Part shown: one piece after another, positions 20,129-32,411 of the stretch
How the letters are laid out: every line of letters starts with the position of its first letter
Numbering within the stretch: position 1 is the stretch's first letter
Assembly: GCA_907163375.1 (NCBI GenBank)
Contig: CAJQUW010011587.1
Location: 124,001 to 188,000 of the forward strand
Origin: Prostheceraeus crozeri
Lineage: Eukaryota > Platyhelminthes > Polycladida > Euryleptidae
DNA length: 64,000 nucleotides
Direction of reading: 5' to 3'
Translations under genes and position numbers: made by a program
Notes under the pieces: model-generated
Seen by the model: only the letters and a program-made list of their open reading frames with translations
Told to the model about the DNA's origin: nothing
The model's database searches: none

Positions 20129-23100
20129 TAAGTTGAAAATGTCTTCACTCATCTCCCTCAAACGTGTGGCTAATAGCATCTTCCTCAATTTCAGGTATCA
20201 ACTTCATCACCAACGCCCTCCCTTCTCGAGGAAAGTTTAGAGTTGTTGAGTCAAGTTAGGTTGTAACAATACACTGAGACTTGAACAGAGATGATAGAAT
20301 GATTTCTCTTTCAGGTGATGTTAGTTCCAGCTCAGGACTCTCGCGACAAGGCAACGAGTGGAAATGTGCTGACTGCGGACATATTTTTACAAGGAAGCAC
20401 AGTCTCCTTCAACACATCAAACAACGTGTGTGTCAACGCAAAGCGGCATCAATCTCCGGAGGTGAAGTTGATTCTGACGATGACATCTCCTTTCCTTGCG
20501 ATTGGTGCCCTCTTTCTTTTGATAGTCACTTTCAGCGATCTTCGCACCGACTTCAACACACGCATGCAAATGATCACTACACCAACGGTACCTCTACCAT
20601 CTCCCTCATTAATGTTTCACATAATAATTTAGTACGCGACTACTGCATGGAGTCCAATACTCAAATAGTAGATTTTCCTGAGTGGCTCCTTCAAAATTCC
20701 AACATTATCGAAGCGCTCTTCAACAATTTAGACAATTTTAGAATGAAGGCGCTCATCTACCTTAAACTAAAATATATTAAAATAGATTTTCAAACGGGTC
20801 AAGTGACGGAGAGAATACAGTTTCATGTTCCTTCCTCTTCCGCAACCGAAGTTGTAGACTGCGAGTCTTGGCTAAATTTCCATATTCAATGTTTAAAATC
20901 AAATGTAGATAAATTCAATCAACGCGACAGTGCTCTCATTTTTGATGGTGTGGACTCAGCCATGTTCAAAATTTCCCTATTAGAAAGTCATGCAGCTCGA
21001 GGCACATTTAAACTACCAAACACGTTGTATAATAAGAAAGCTGTCATCAATGTCGATTGTAAATCACAGTGTTTCAAATATGCAGTCCTATCCATCCTTC
21101 ACTATAATGATATCAACGCGCATCGAGATCGCACCTATAACTATAGACAGTGGGAGGATGAACTAGACTTTTAAAGGTTGTGATAGTAACAACATGAAAA
21201 TCAAAGATGTAGAAACGTTCGAAAAACATAATCAGATTAAAATTGTCGTTCACGTGTGGGAGAAGGGGTTGAAGGGTGTCCGCTATAATTCACGTTCAAC
21301 TTGTTATGAACGTGTAGTCAACCTCTTATTAGTAAAACAAGATGATAGCGAGGAATGGCACTACTGTGGTGTACCCAAAATCTCTCGCTTGTACATTCAC
21401 TTGGGGCACTCTAAAAGAGGTGAACATTTTGTATGCGACCGCTGCATCCGCTCCTTTTGGAGTAAAGATAAATTTGAAACTCACTATGAATGGTGCAAGC
21501 GAGGTAAATTACAAATGGAACGCATGCCCAAAGATAGTATATTTTCACATAGGGATAATGGTTACGAATTAAGTCCCCTGCGTGTCATTTACGCAGACAT
21601 AGAATGCTACATTGATGATATCATCCACAAGCCAGCAGCCATATCCTGCTATGAAGTATGGCATGACCACTTTAGGAATGGACAAAACAAAATGCATACT
21701 TGGCAAGGTGAAGATTGCATTTCAAAATTTCTAGAATTTCTCGATAGAGCTGCCAAATTTCAACAATCATATGATTCCCAATTGCAGCGTAAGTCACTAC
21801 ATATGTCAGATGAAGACAAACAAAAATTGAAAGTTGCACATCGTGTCCTAAATGTTTGATGACGATAAAATGAAGAAAGTGCGTGATCATGATCACACCA
21901 CTGGTAAATTTAGAAACGCACTCTGCTCCAAATGTAACTTTTCACTTAGGTTGAGACGTCGTGTACTACCCGTCATTTTTCATAACTTTAAGGGCTATGA
22001 CAGTCATATGCTCATAAAAGTAGGGTTGAGCCAGATGAAATCGTGGCAGTTTAATGTAATAGCGCAAACGAGAGAAAAATTCATGGCAATGACAGCAAAA
22101 GTACCAGTAGATAAAACTAAAGAAAATAAGACAGTCTTCTTCGAAATAAAATTTTTAGATTCATTCCAATTCATGTCAGCGTCACTAGCTTCTCTCGTTC
22201 ATAATCTCAAGTTTCTTCCCCATAGTCAAACTTTGAAGAAACACTATCCAAACTTAACGGATGAAATAATCGCGTATTTTAGCTCAATGTCTAAACTAAA
22301 TGAAACAACCCTTCCTTCCATTGACAAATTCCAAAACGATTTGACGGGTGAAGATTGTCCAGTAGAAGATTATGAACATGCTCAAGAGGCATGGTTAAAA
22401 TTTGATTGTAAAACGTTTGGCGATTATATGATCGCTTACTTAGAATTAGATGTCATTTTGCTGGCTGATGTCTTTCAGGAATTTCGACGAGTGGCATTAG
22501 AAGAAGACAAATTAGATCCTGTCCACTTTGTCAGTCTACCAGCCATGTCCTTTAAATCAGCCTTTAAAATGACTGGTGAGACCATTCATCTCTTACAAGA
22601 CCCCGAGATGTATAATATATTTGAGCGCGGAATACGCGGTGGTCTCACATTTGTAAATAAACATCATATAAAATCTAAAACAGTAGGTGATGATCATATC
22701 CACCTAAAGTACTATGACCAAAATAATTTATATGGCAGTTCACTGTCTAAACCACTACCTCATTCCGAGTTTAGTTGGTTAAATCAAGATGAGCTTGAGT
22801 ATTACTCCAACCCTTCAAACATACTGAAGATTCCAGATGAAGGTGATTGGGGATATTATTTTGAAGTGGATTTGATTTATCCAAATAGTATTAAAAATAA
22901 AACTGCTGATTTCCCACTCGCACCTGAATCTGGTGAAGTGACTGAAGATATGTTTTCACCATTCATGTCACAATTTCATAATAACTTAACAGAGTGTGGA
23001 CAGCCAAGGTATAAACCATGCCGCAAACTTTTACTCACCCAATATGATAAGAAAAATTACCTCGTACACTTCTGCATACTAAAATTCTATTTAGAAATGG

Positions 23101-24065
23101 GCATGCTTCTAAAGTCAGTTCACCGCATTATCAAATTTAGACAGAAAGCCTTCCTCAAACCCTACATAGATAGTAACAGTCAAAAACGTGCACTCTCCCA
23201 AAATAATATTGAAAAGGATTTTTATAAATATAAGAATAACAGTCTTTTCGGAAAGACCATGGAGGATGTTAGAAAACGTATGAACTACAAACTAGTCGTT
23301 GATGAACAAAAATATCACAAATTGACCTCATCACCTCTTTTCATTGATAAAGACATCATCGATGAGGACCTTGTAGGTGTTATAATGATAAAATCTGAAG
23401 TTGAGTTGTGCAAACCCATCTATATTGGGCAAGCCGTTTTAGATTACTCTAAGCTTGAAATGTACCAACTCTTTTATAAAATACTAAAACCATGTCCTCT
23501 CGTAAAAGAGGTTCGCTTGTTGGGTGGTGATACAGATAGTTTCTTCTTAGGAATTACCACTCAAAAAGATTTAAATTTTAATGAAGTAGGTAAGTCATTA
23601 GAAAAATATTTCGACACATCTAACTACAATCCCACTCATCCACTCTATTCCATACAGAATAAAGCCAAACTTGGTTGTTATAAGGATAAAACAGCAGGAA
23701 AGGAAATAGATGAAATGATTCTCCTCCGTCCTAAAATGTATTCCATGAAATTAAAAGAATGTGCAGATAGTATTAAGCGTGCTAAAGGTATATCAAAATC
23801 CATTGTTCACAAAATGAAACATCGGTCCTATAAGAAGGCCTATAAAAATAAAACTATAACGTTTGTCAATATGACAATCTTAAAATCTCAAGTTCATACT
23901 GTGAAAACGTACACGTTCAAGAAACGAGCACTTTCAGCATGGGAGGATAAGAGGTGTTGGATAGGACATAACACATCTCTTCCACATGGACATCCTGACA
24001 CAAACATACCTCAACCCAAAAGAATAAAACTCACGCTACCACATTCAGGAGATGTATTGACATAA
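20125..24065 (+). pseudogene. Protein-primed type B DNA polymerase, left arm
   Basis: Replicative polymerase of the element, of the family-B type with exonuclease. Motifs in order: N-terminal C2H2-like fingers (CADCGHIFTRKHSLLQHIK, then CDWCPLSFDS), another finger CDRCIRSFWSKDKFETHYEW, Exo I in VIYADIECYID, an RDHDH..GKFRNALCSKCN metal-type motif, Exo II in FHNFKGYDSHML, Exo III in YLELDVILLADV, Pol A in YYDQNNLYGSSLS, Pol B in KYKNNSLFGKTMEDV and Pol C in GGDTDSFF. Short GT-AG introns near the 5' end join a tiny first exon to the finger region, as some animal Polintons do. All catalytic motifs are present, but this copy is broken in about two or three places. Its twin is at 27877-31640. Confidence 0.92.
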
Positions 24066-24244
24066 TCAACTTTAACTCAGTATTTTGATGTTGCTTTTTG
24101 TAGATATACATGGTTGTTTTATGTATCGCATGAGATCGTTTCTTCCTTGTGAATATATGCCTACAGTCAGCCCATTCCCCCTATATCTGTGAAAAGACTT
24201 TTTCATACACATATTTTTATTTCAATAAACATATCACAATGAAT

Positions 24245-25795
24245 TCACTTTCTTTTCCGAAACACTAAAGTTACGAGGGATTTAGTATCTTTCACATGGA
24301 TGCACTCTTCTAAACCATTGGCAAATTTGATAGCAATAGAGGGTATAGTTTGTTTGACGACGGGATGATAGAAAATAGATTCAAACATCTTCTCGACTAT
24401 TCCATATGAAGCGTCTTTATCATGAATAAAATCACGTAAAATGTATTCTTTTTTCTCACCAACAGAAATAGGACGAATCAAATCACTTTGAATGTAAAGG
24501 TGCTGTTCATGTTTATCAAGTGTCATTGGTGTTTCTATACCAATCGTATGAGCAGCAGTAAATACAGTTTATAGCATTGAAAACCCCAAAGAGTTTTTTC
24601 AAATTTTTACTCAATTGACATTGAATGTCATCACCCAGTTTCAGAACAACGCGTTGATTTTCAATTGAAAACGGAATGTGGTGTGTCTTTACATCATATT
24701 TACTTTTCATCACATGCTTCAACTTCTGTTGTATATAAGGATTTACTACATGAATGAAGCTTTCAACTGTATGATATAGACGCGGCATTATATTGATAGC
24801 AACTTTAGATTCTTCATAAGACTGGTAAATTTTCTTGATGCGATCACCATAGATGTCCACCCACCATTCATCATTAACTGAATCAGCTTTAGTGTGATAT
24901 TCATGAGAAGCATACACCACACCACTTCCAATAATGGGTGTATAATGTCTTACAAAATGACGCAAGGTTGGAGAGAAATAAACTGTAAGTTTGTCATTAT
25001 ATTTCTGAATGACCAACTTATTTTTGTCCGCCATAATTTTCTCTCCATACTTCTTACCCACAGTCTCATTCCATTGTTTTACTAACTCAATAAGTGATAA
25101 AGGTTGAACACCACGCTTTTTCAAAATCATGCGTTCTTCACATTCTACAACATCTTCATCAAATATTTCAAATTTATAATGAAATTTATTGATTCGATTT
25201 GAATAAACTTTTCTAACATTTACAGTAGCAATTGACGTTAGATGTAGTCCATGGCAAAACCGAGATGCGGATAGAATTCATTATCCAACCTCAGTGTAAG
25301 ACCGTTAGTAAAAGAATGAAAGCGAAGGAACTGTCTCCCACTCCAATGATAGATAGTAAACTCATAAACTTTCTGATCCTTATTCTTCATGATGTAAGTA
25401 TTACCACTATTGAACGCCTTAATAATTTTCTCATTCCCGAATGGTTCATAATAATCTGATTTTATCTGAATCCATTCATAGTTCCACTTTCCATCTGACG
25501 TTAAATTGTATGGGAACTGGAATGCATTATTCGTCATTATTCCATCATGGGTGCGAGGAGTCAATATCATTTCTTCCACATCATTCACATTCTGAATATT
25601 GCTATCATAGCAAATACTAGAAACGCCAACCTCCCATTCACCTTCTAAATGTAGTGGGCGATTTAATTCTACTCGATAGTCTGATGGTTTATTTTTGGGA
25701 AATTTATTCATAGAAGCATTACTGGGCAAGTAGAATAGAAACGAGTCCTTATTTTCACTTTCCATATTATTCACATTGGAAAAATATATTAGCAT
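24245..25795 (-). pseudogene. Second structural-type protein, broken (PolB element part)
   Basis: Minus-strand relative of the intact gene at 25805-27202. The N-terminal part has FLFYLPSNASMNKFPKNKP and LHLEGEWEVGVSSI. The C-terminal part has QHLYIQSDLIRPISVGEKKE and ends LVTLVFRKRK. These correspond to the neighbour's LNGKWEVGITQL and YFQIYSNIGEDVRVGD...ITLHFRMKS. Proteins with an SNASM..FPxN..GEWEVG start and an LYIYSDLV..VGD C-terminus are, as I recall, encoded beside PolB in invertebrate Polinton-like elements. A virion-structural role is inference. Broken in about two places. Confidence 0.6.
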
Positions 25796-25804
25796 ACTTT
25801 TGCA

Positions 25805-27202
25805 TTAACTCTTCATTCGGAAATGGAGTGTGATACTTGTCACAGCATCTTTATGAAAAGGAATCAACGCACCAGCATCGTCATAAATTGCAATATCAAT
25901 TTGTGGGATGTAGTTTGATTTCAGCTTTGTATAATGCACTTTCTTGAAAGTATGCTCAGATAAAATACTGCAGCTTTTTGGCTGGTATGGTATCATTGCT
26001 AGCAATGGAGCTTCAACATCTCCCACACGTACATCTTCACCAATATTGGAATATATCTGAAAATAGTTAATACGACGCGATAGTGACATGTCTGAGCTAG
26101 CTTTCGTTACAGTACCACTTTTAAAGATATTTTGATCAAAACCCAAAATTTCCATTAGAGTTTTATCCATAATTAGTTCAATACCTTTTCCACTTATAGT
26201 GAGAGACAAAACACCTTCTTTTTCAGAAAATGAAATTTGTTGATCATTAATCACTTCATTTAAATAATCTACAACCAATTTAATTGAAGTAATAACGCGA
26301 GGCATCAACACTCTTGTTTCATGTAAGATACCACCTAAAGGCTCTACACACTTTCTGTATAAAGATACGGTCCATTCTGTATCAAATTGATTTGACCTTT
26401 CACATGGTAAATGTTGCATATCAAATTTTCCATGAACAGCTGCAGAACGATGTCGTAAGAACTGATGAAAATCTTTTGAACAAACTAATACTAGATCATC
26501 ATCATTTAATTTACTTATTGCAATATGATTAGATGATTTGATATAAGTCAATGTTGCCACTTGTTTACCATCAACTCGAAGGAGATAATTAAATTTCTTC
26601 AATAATGTTTCAGGAGTCATGTTTGTCTTTCTTGGCTTAATCGCAATCTTCTTCACCAACGTCTTCTCATTTTTTGGAATAAGATCTACATAATAAGCTT
26701 CCTCTCGATATATTAACTGTTTATGACCACTTGGGTGGTAATTAACGTTATAATTATCATAGCTTGTTAAGGCGCTAGCGAGGTAACCTAAATCATTTCT
26801 TAAACTTGGACTTAAACCAACAATCCAATCTTTCTCAACTACATGATGTACATAATTATAATCATCATTGTGCGGAGTAAATTGGGCAATATGTTTACAC
26901 GCTTTATTCAAGAAATCATATATAAACTTTTTACATGATAAGAGATCTTTCTTTGGCCACTGTGGAATGTATACTCGACAGCCTTTTTCACATTGGTAAG
27001 CAGCTGTGCGTCTCATATTAATAGTCATCACCTCATGATCAAGAGTATAGACACAGTTGCTATGAACAAGTTGAGTGATACCCACTTCCCACTTTCCATT
27101 TAGCTGTTGTGCATGATCAATGGGAGTAGAAAAGAGTGCGGCTCGATTACTAGCAAATCTATTTGCGGCCGCATTGCTAAGCAAAATATGATAAAACGAC
27201 AT
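25805..27202 (-). CDS. Putative structural protein, 465 aa (PolB element part)
   Basis: The longest uninterrupted gene of the element (ATG at 27202, stop at 25805). The N-terminus MSFYHILLSNAAANRF leads into a LNGKWEVGITQLVHSN motif at about residue 35. A central region (about 195-250) contains LRVDGKQVATLTYIKSSNH, and the C-terminal 90 residues (YFQIYSNIGEDVRVGDVEAP to ITLHFRMKS) look like a compact beta-rich domain. The next gene downstream is a diverged paralogue. No transmembrane segment or signal peptide is visible. A role in a particle, by analogy with co-occurrence in Polinton-like elements, is inference; the fold was not tested. Confidence 0.65.
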   Translation of the reverse strand: MSFYHILLSNAAANRFASNRAALFSTPIDHAQQLNGKWEVGITQLVHSNCVYTLDHEVMTINMRRTAAYQCEKGCRVYIPQWPKKDLLSCKKFIYDFLNKACKHIAQFTPHNDDYNYVHHVVEKDWIVGLSPSLRNDLGYLASALTSYDNYNVNYHPSGHKQLIYREEAYYVDLIPKNEKTLVKKIAIKPRKTNMTPETLLKKFNYLLRVDGKQVATLTYIKSSNHIAISKLNDDDLVLVCSKDFHQFLRHRSAAVHGKFDMQHLPCERSNQFDTEWTVSLYRKCVEPLGGILHETRVLMPRVITSIKLVVDYLNEVINDQQISFSEKEGVLSLTISGKGIELIMDKTLMEILGFDQNIFKSGTVTKASSDMSLSRRINYFQIYSNIGEDVRVGDVEAPLLAMIPYQPKSCSILSEHTFKKVHYTKLKSNYIPQIDIAIYDDAGALIPFHKDAVTSITLHFRMKS

Positions 27203-27234
27203 TTTGATATTGCTGATCTGCGGCTTTGCATAAC

Positions 27235-27592
27235 ATGAAGACTTGGATTTTGGACTCTCTACAATATATCAAGAGTTAATCGTGATGGAAACGTGCATTT
27301 AAAAAATTCTCATGGTCATACATCAAGAGGAATTACATTAACATGGCGACAATTTGTCAACCTCAATGATATCATGAGGGATTTGGAATATTTTGAAACA
27401 TTAAGATTCATCTCCTTGGGTGATCAAGTTTGGCTTCAACATTACAGAAATGAAATTCAAGTCTGCCATTCTCATTCCGCAAACTGTTTCTCATTTCGCA
27501 AATACAATTGGGAGAAGTATAGAAGATACATACATCGCTCCATCATGACATTTATTCGTCGTGAGTTCATCGCCCTACTATGCAAATCTTAA
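27235..27592 (+). pseudogene. PC4-like small protein, first paralogue
   Basis: About 100-residue reading with TSRGITLTWRQFVNLNDIMR, then LGDQVWLQHYRNEIQVCHSH and a basic C-terminus (FRKYNWEKYRRYIHRS). The pattern G(I)xLTxxQWxxLxxxxxxI resembles the single-stranded-DNA-binding PC4/p15 coactivator fold, plausible for an element that copies its own DNA. It stands head to head with the 465-aa gene (about 30 bp apart). The 5' part looks disturbed. Function is inference. Confidence 0.5.
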
Positions 27593-27602
27593 TCAGACAT
27601 GA

Positions 27603-27880
27603 CTACCACGCACCATGAGTTGGAAATTAGATTCCCTACAACGTATTGAAACGGATCATGATCGAAACGTCTATTTCAAAGATTCAACTGGAAATGTGAG
27701 AAGAGAGTTTGCTTTATCTTATCGTCATTTTCAATCTCTACATCATATCATGAAGGATTTGAAATACTTCTATATGAAAAGACATTCACGTATTGGAAAT
27801 CGCATCTGGTTGCGCGTCAACAAACGGCGAATTCAACTCTATCATTCCCATGATAGGATTGTCATATTGACATCATTTAA
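27603..27880 (+). pseudogene. PC4-like small protein, second paralogue
   Basis: From the ATG at 27615: MSWKLDSLQRIETDHDRNVY, then REFALSYRHFQSLHHIMKDL and RIGNRIWLRVNKRRIQLYHSH. It is clearly homologous to the preceding gene (aligned blocks LTWRQFVNLNDIMRDLEYF and LSYRHFQSLHHIMKDLKYF) but diverged, so the duplication is old. Its 3' side meets the inner edge of the right inverted arm. PC4-like assignment is tentative. Confidence 0.5.
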
Positions 27881-30800
27881 GATTGTCATATTGACAAACG
27901 TTATAGTTTTATTTTTATAGGCCTTCTTATAGGACCGATGTTTCATTTTGTGAACAATGGATTTTGATATACCTTTAGCACGCTTAATACTATCTGCACA
28001 TTCTTTTAATTTCATGGAATACATTTTAGGACGGAGGAGAATCATTTCATCTATTTCCTTTCCTGCTGTTTTATCCTTAAAACAACCAAGTTTGGCTTTA
28101 TTCTGTATGGAATAGAGTGGATGAGTGGGATTGTAGTTAGATGTGTCGAAATATTTTTCTAATGACTTACCTACTTCATTAAAATTTAAATCTTTTTGAG
28201 TGGTAATTCCTAAAAAGAAACTATCTGTATCACCACCCAGCAAGCGAACCTCTTTTACGAGAGGGCATGGTTTTAATATTTTGTAGAAGAGTTGATACAT
28301 TTCAAGCTTAGAGTAATCTAAAACGGCTTGCCCAATATAGATGGGTTTGCACAACTCAACTTCTGATTTTATCATTATAACACCTACAAGATCCTCATCG
28401 ATGATGTCTTTATCAATGAAAAGAGGTGATGAGGTCAATTTGTGATATTTTTGTTCATCAACGACTAGTTTGTAGTTCATACGTTTTCTAACATCCTCCA
28501 TGGTCTTTCCGAAAAGACTGTTATTCTTATATTTATAAAAATCCTTTTCAATATTATTTTGGGAGAGTGCACGTTTTTGACTGTTACTATCTATGTAGGG
28601 TTTGAGGAAGGCTTTCTGTCTAAATTTGATAATGCGGTGAACTGACTTTAGAAGCATGCCCATTTCTAAATAGAATTTTAGTATGCAGAAGTGTACGAGG
28701 TAATTTTTCTTATCATATTGGGTGAGTAAAAGTTTGCGGCATGGTTTATACCTTGGCTGTCCACACTCTGTTAAGTTATTATGAAATTGTGACATGAATG
28801 GTGAAAACATATCTTCAGTCACTTCACCAGATTCAGGTGCGAGTGGGAAATCAGCAGTTTTATTTTTAATACTATTTGGATAAATCAAATCCACTTCAAA
28901 ATAATATCCCCAATCACCTTCATCTGGAATCTTCAGTATGTTTGAAGGGTTGGAGTAATACTCAAGCTCATCTTGATTTAACCAACTAAACTCGGAATGA
29001 GGTAGTGGTTTAGACAGTGAACTGCCATATAAATTATTTTGGTCATAGTACTTTAGGTGGATATGATCATCATCTACTGTTTTAGATTTTATATGATGTT
29101 TATTTACAAATGTGAGACCACCGCGTATTCCTCGCTCAAATATATTATACATCTCGGGGTCTTGTAAGAGATGAATGGTCTCACCAGTCATTTTAAAGGC
29201 TGATTTAAAGGACATGGCTGGTAGACTGACAAAGTGGACAGGATCTAATTTGTCTTCTTCTAATGCCACTCGTCGAAATTCCTGAAAGACATCAGCCAGC
29301 AAAATGACATCTAATTCTAAGTAAGCGATCATATAATCGCCAAACGTTTTACAATCAAATTTTAACCATGCCTCTTGAGCATGTTCATAATCTTCTACTG
29401 GACAATCTTCACCCGTCAAATCGTTTTGGAATTTGTCAATGGAAGGAAGGGTTGTTTCATTTAGTTTAGACATTGAGCTAAAATACGCGATTATTTCATC
29501 CGTTAAGTTTGGATAGTGTTTCTTCAAAGTTTGACTATGGGGAAGAAACTTGAGATTATGAACGAGAGAAGCTAGTGACGCTGACATGAATTGGAATGAA
29601 TCTAAAAATTTTATTTCGAAGAAGACTGTCTTATTTTCTTTAGTTTTATCTACTGGTACTTTTGCTGTCATTGCCATGAATTTTTCTCTCGTTTGCGCTA
29701 TTACATTAAACTGCCACGATTTCATCTGGCTCAACCCTACTTTTATGAGCATATGACTGTCATAGCCCTTAAAGTTATGAAAAATGACGGGTAGTACACG
29801 ACGTCTCAACCTAAGTGAAAAGTTACATTTGGAGCAGAGTGCGTTTCTAAATTTACCAGTGATGTGATCATGATCACGCACTTTCTTCATTTTATCGTCA
29901 TCAAACATTTAGGACACGATGTGCAACTTTCAATTTTTGTTTGTCTTCATCTGACATATGTAGTGACTTACGCTGCAATTGGGAATCATATGATTGTTGA
30001 AATTTGGCAGCTCTATCGAGAAATTCTAGAAATTTTGAAATGCAATCTTCACCTTGCCAAGTATGCATTTTGTTTTGCCTATTCCTAAAGTGGTCATGCC
30101 ATACTTCATAGCAGGATATGGCTGCTGGCTTGTGGATGATATCATCAATGTAGCATTCTATGTCTGCGTAAATGACACGCAGGGGACTTAATTCGTAACC
30201 ATTATCCCTATGTGAAAATATACTATCTTTGGGCATGCGTTCCATTTGTAATTTACCTCACTTGCACCATTCATAGTGAGTTTCAAATTTATCTTTACTC
30301 CAAAAGGAGCGGATGCAGCGGTCGCATACAAAATGTTCACCTCTTTTAGAGTGCCCCAAGTGAATGTACAAGCGAGAGATTTTGGGTACACCACAGTAGT
30401 GCCATTCCTCGCTATCATCTTGTTTTACTAATAAGAGGTTGACTACACGTTCATAACAAGTTGAACGTGAATTATAGCGGGCACCCTTCAACCCCTTCTC
30501 CCACACGTGAACGACAATTTTAATCTGATTATGTTTTTCGAACGTTTCTACATCTTTGATTTTCATGTTGTTACTATCACAACCTTCAAAGTCTAGTTCA
30601 TCCTCCCACTGTCTATAGTTATAGGTGCGATCTCGATGCGCGTTGATATCATTATAGTGAAGGATGGATAGGACTGCATATTTGAAACACTGTGATTTAC
30701 AATCGACATTGATGACAGCTTTCTTATTATACAACGTGTTTGGTAGTTTAAATGTGCCTCGAGCTGCATGACTTTCTAATAGGGAAATTTTGAATATGGC

Positions 30801-31640
30801 TGAGTCCACACCATCAAAAATGGGAGCGCTGTCGCGTTGATTGAATTTATCTACATTTGATTTTAAACATTGAATATGGAAATTTAGCCAAGACTCGCAG
30901 TCTACAACTTCGGTTGCGGAAGAGGAAGGAACATGAAACTGTATTCTCTCCGTCACTTGACCCGTTTGAAAATCTATTTTAATATATTTTAGTTTAAGGT
31001 AGATGAGCGCCTTCATTCTAAAATTGTCTAAATTGTTGAAGAGCGCTTCGATAATGTTGGAATTTTGAAGGAGCCACTCAGGAAAATCTACTATTTGAGT
31101 ATTGGACTCCATGCAGTAGTCGCGTACTAAATTATTATGTGAAACATTAATGAGGGAGATGGTAGAGGTACCGTTGGTGTAGTGATCATTTGCATGCGTG
31201 TGTTGAAGTCTATGCGAAGATCGCTGAAAGTGACTATCAAAAGAAAGAGGGCACAAATCGCAAGGAAAGGAGATGTCATCGTCAGAATCAACTTCACCTC
31301 CGGAGATTGACGCCGTTTTGCGTTGACACACACGTTGTTTGATGTGTCGAAGGAGACTGTGCTTCCTTGTAAACATATGTCCGCAGTCGGCACATTCCCA
31401 CTCGTTGCCTTGTCGCGAGAGTCCTGAGCTGGAACTAACATCACCTGAAAGAGAAATCATTCTATCATCTCTGTTCAAGTCTCAGTGTATTGTTACAACC
31501 TACCTTGACTCAATAACTCTAAACTTTCCTCGAGAAGGGAGGGCGTTGGTGATGAAGTTGATACCTGAAATTGAGGAAGATGCTATTAGCCACACGTTTG
31601 AGGGAGATGAGTGAAGACATTTTCAACTTACCATTTCAAC
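27877..31640 (-). pseudogene. Protein-primed type B DNA polymerase, right arm
   Basis: Mirror copy of the left-arm polymerase. It has the same zinc-finger, exonuclease (YADIECY, NFKGYDSH, LELDVILLADV) and polymerase (DQNNLYGSS, NNSLFGKT, GGDTDS) motifs and the same short 5' introns (about 31.45-31.63 kb). Its 3' end is lost at the inner edge of the arm, while the left twin runs on through a basic tail. It is broken in about two places besides that. Residue differences from the twin are very few (for example GKFRN preceded by HI rather than HT), so both copies are recent relative to their decay. Confidence 0.9.
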
Positions 31641-31649
31641 GAAATCAAG

Positions 31650-31912
31650 TTTAAGGTTGATACTTCAACAAGATAGAGACTTCACTCAAATTTGGAATTC
31701 ACGAGAAAGCAGTTCACTTGTACGCCTCAAATAATAACAGAATTCGCCAGAGAACACTTCACTTATACGTCTCAAAGACAGAGTGAAATGACACGAATGT
31801 CACTTTGCATATATACTTTCATAGTCATCATTCATTGGCTGTTCATTCTGATTGGTTGCTTGTTTATACTTAAGAATTAGAAAACATTTCAAATTTATTA
31901 TTCACAGTCAAC
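31650..31912. promoter_or_regulatory. Divergent promoter, right arm
   Basis: Mirror of the left-arm region. It carries TATA-like sequence for PolB (minus strand, near 31805-31815) and TTTATACTTAAGAATTAG for the acidic gene about 50 bp before its ATG at 31913. The sequence is otherwise almost identical to 19.9-20.1 kb. Confidence 0.5.
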
Positions 31913-32370
31913 ATGACAAGCCCTCCGACAACGCCGAACACAAAATTCTCTTCTCCATGCTCAACACCAAAGGCGCTCGTTGCACCAAACGCTCCAACGA
32001 AGGGGAAGGTGGGGAAAATATACCGACTCGACAATATCAAAAAGTTGTCATTACCAGCGGATGACGAAGAGGAGAGTGTGTGTGAGAAGGAGTGTCCCGA
32101 CCTAACAGGCGTGAGGTGGAAGTATCTGCAGTACGATACTGATGATGTGATGGAGATCACCAGCACCAAATTCCTCCATCAATTATGGGAATGGTACACC
32201 CCTAACTCCCAGTCACGAAATATGGCGGAGTGGGAGTACATCGATAAAAGTGAGGCTCGCGGTAGAAGAACGATTGAAGCAAGTGAACTGTTTTTGCGAT
32301 CTATGTGAAGTCAGACTCTGGGACGATATTGACGATGAAGACCTTTTGAAATACATGCCATAATAAATTT
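31913..32370 (+). pseudogene. Small acidic protein gene, right arm
   Basis: The ATG at 31913 starts MTSPPTTPNTKFSSPCSTPK, a Ser/Thr/Pro-rich leader followed by KIYRLDNIKKLSL and the acidic region (PADDEEESVCEKECPDLTG, DTDDVMEITSTKFLHQLWEW). AATAAA at about 32362 follows shortly after, a likely poly(A) signal. Same family as 19380-19860. This copy also appears broken (about one break). Unknown function. Its position beside PolB in both arms suggests a partner in replication or regulation, which is inference. Confidence 0.6.
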
Positions 32371-32411
32371 TTATTTCGTATTATCTTTGCTTTCATACTG
32401 ACTTACTTGAA

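Larger units (their letters stand above)
18801..23885. repeat. Left long inverted arm of copy A, ~5.1 kb
   Basis: This matches 27877-33152 in reverse complement almost base for base. Contents from outside in: a leader block from TTCGGTGTGATACTTCC (18801), one ~206-bp tandem-repeat unit (19.13-19.34), the acidic small gene on the minus strand, then PolB on the plus strand. The length difference from the right arm (about 190 bp) is explained by one extra tandem-repeat unit there. Confidence 0.93.

Noticed and set aside
22000-24000. Giant-virus or adenovirus integration as the source of PolB
   Set aside because: The presence of matching termini, two copies and animal-type introns fits a transposable PolB element better; no other viral core genes are seen.
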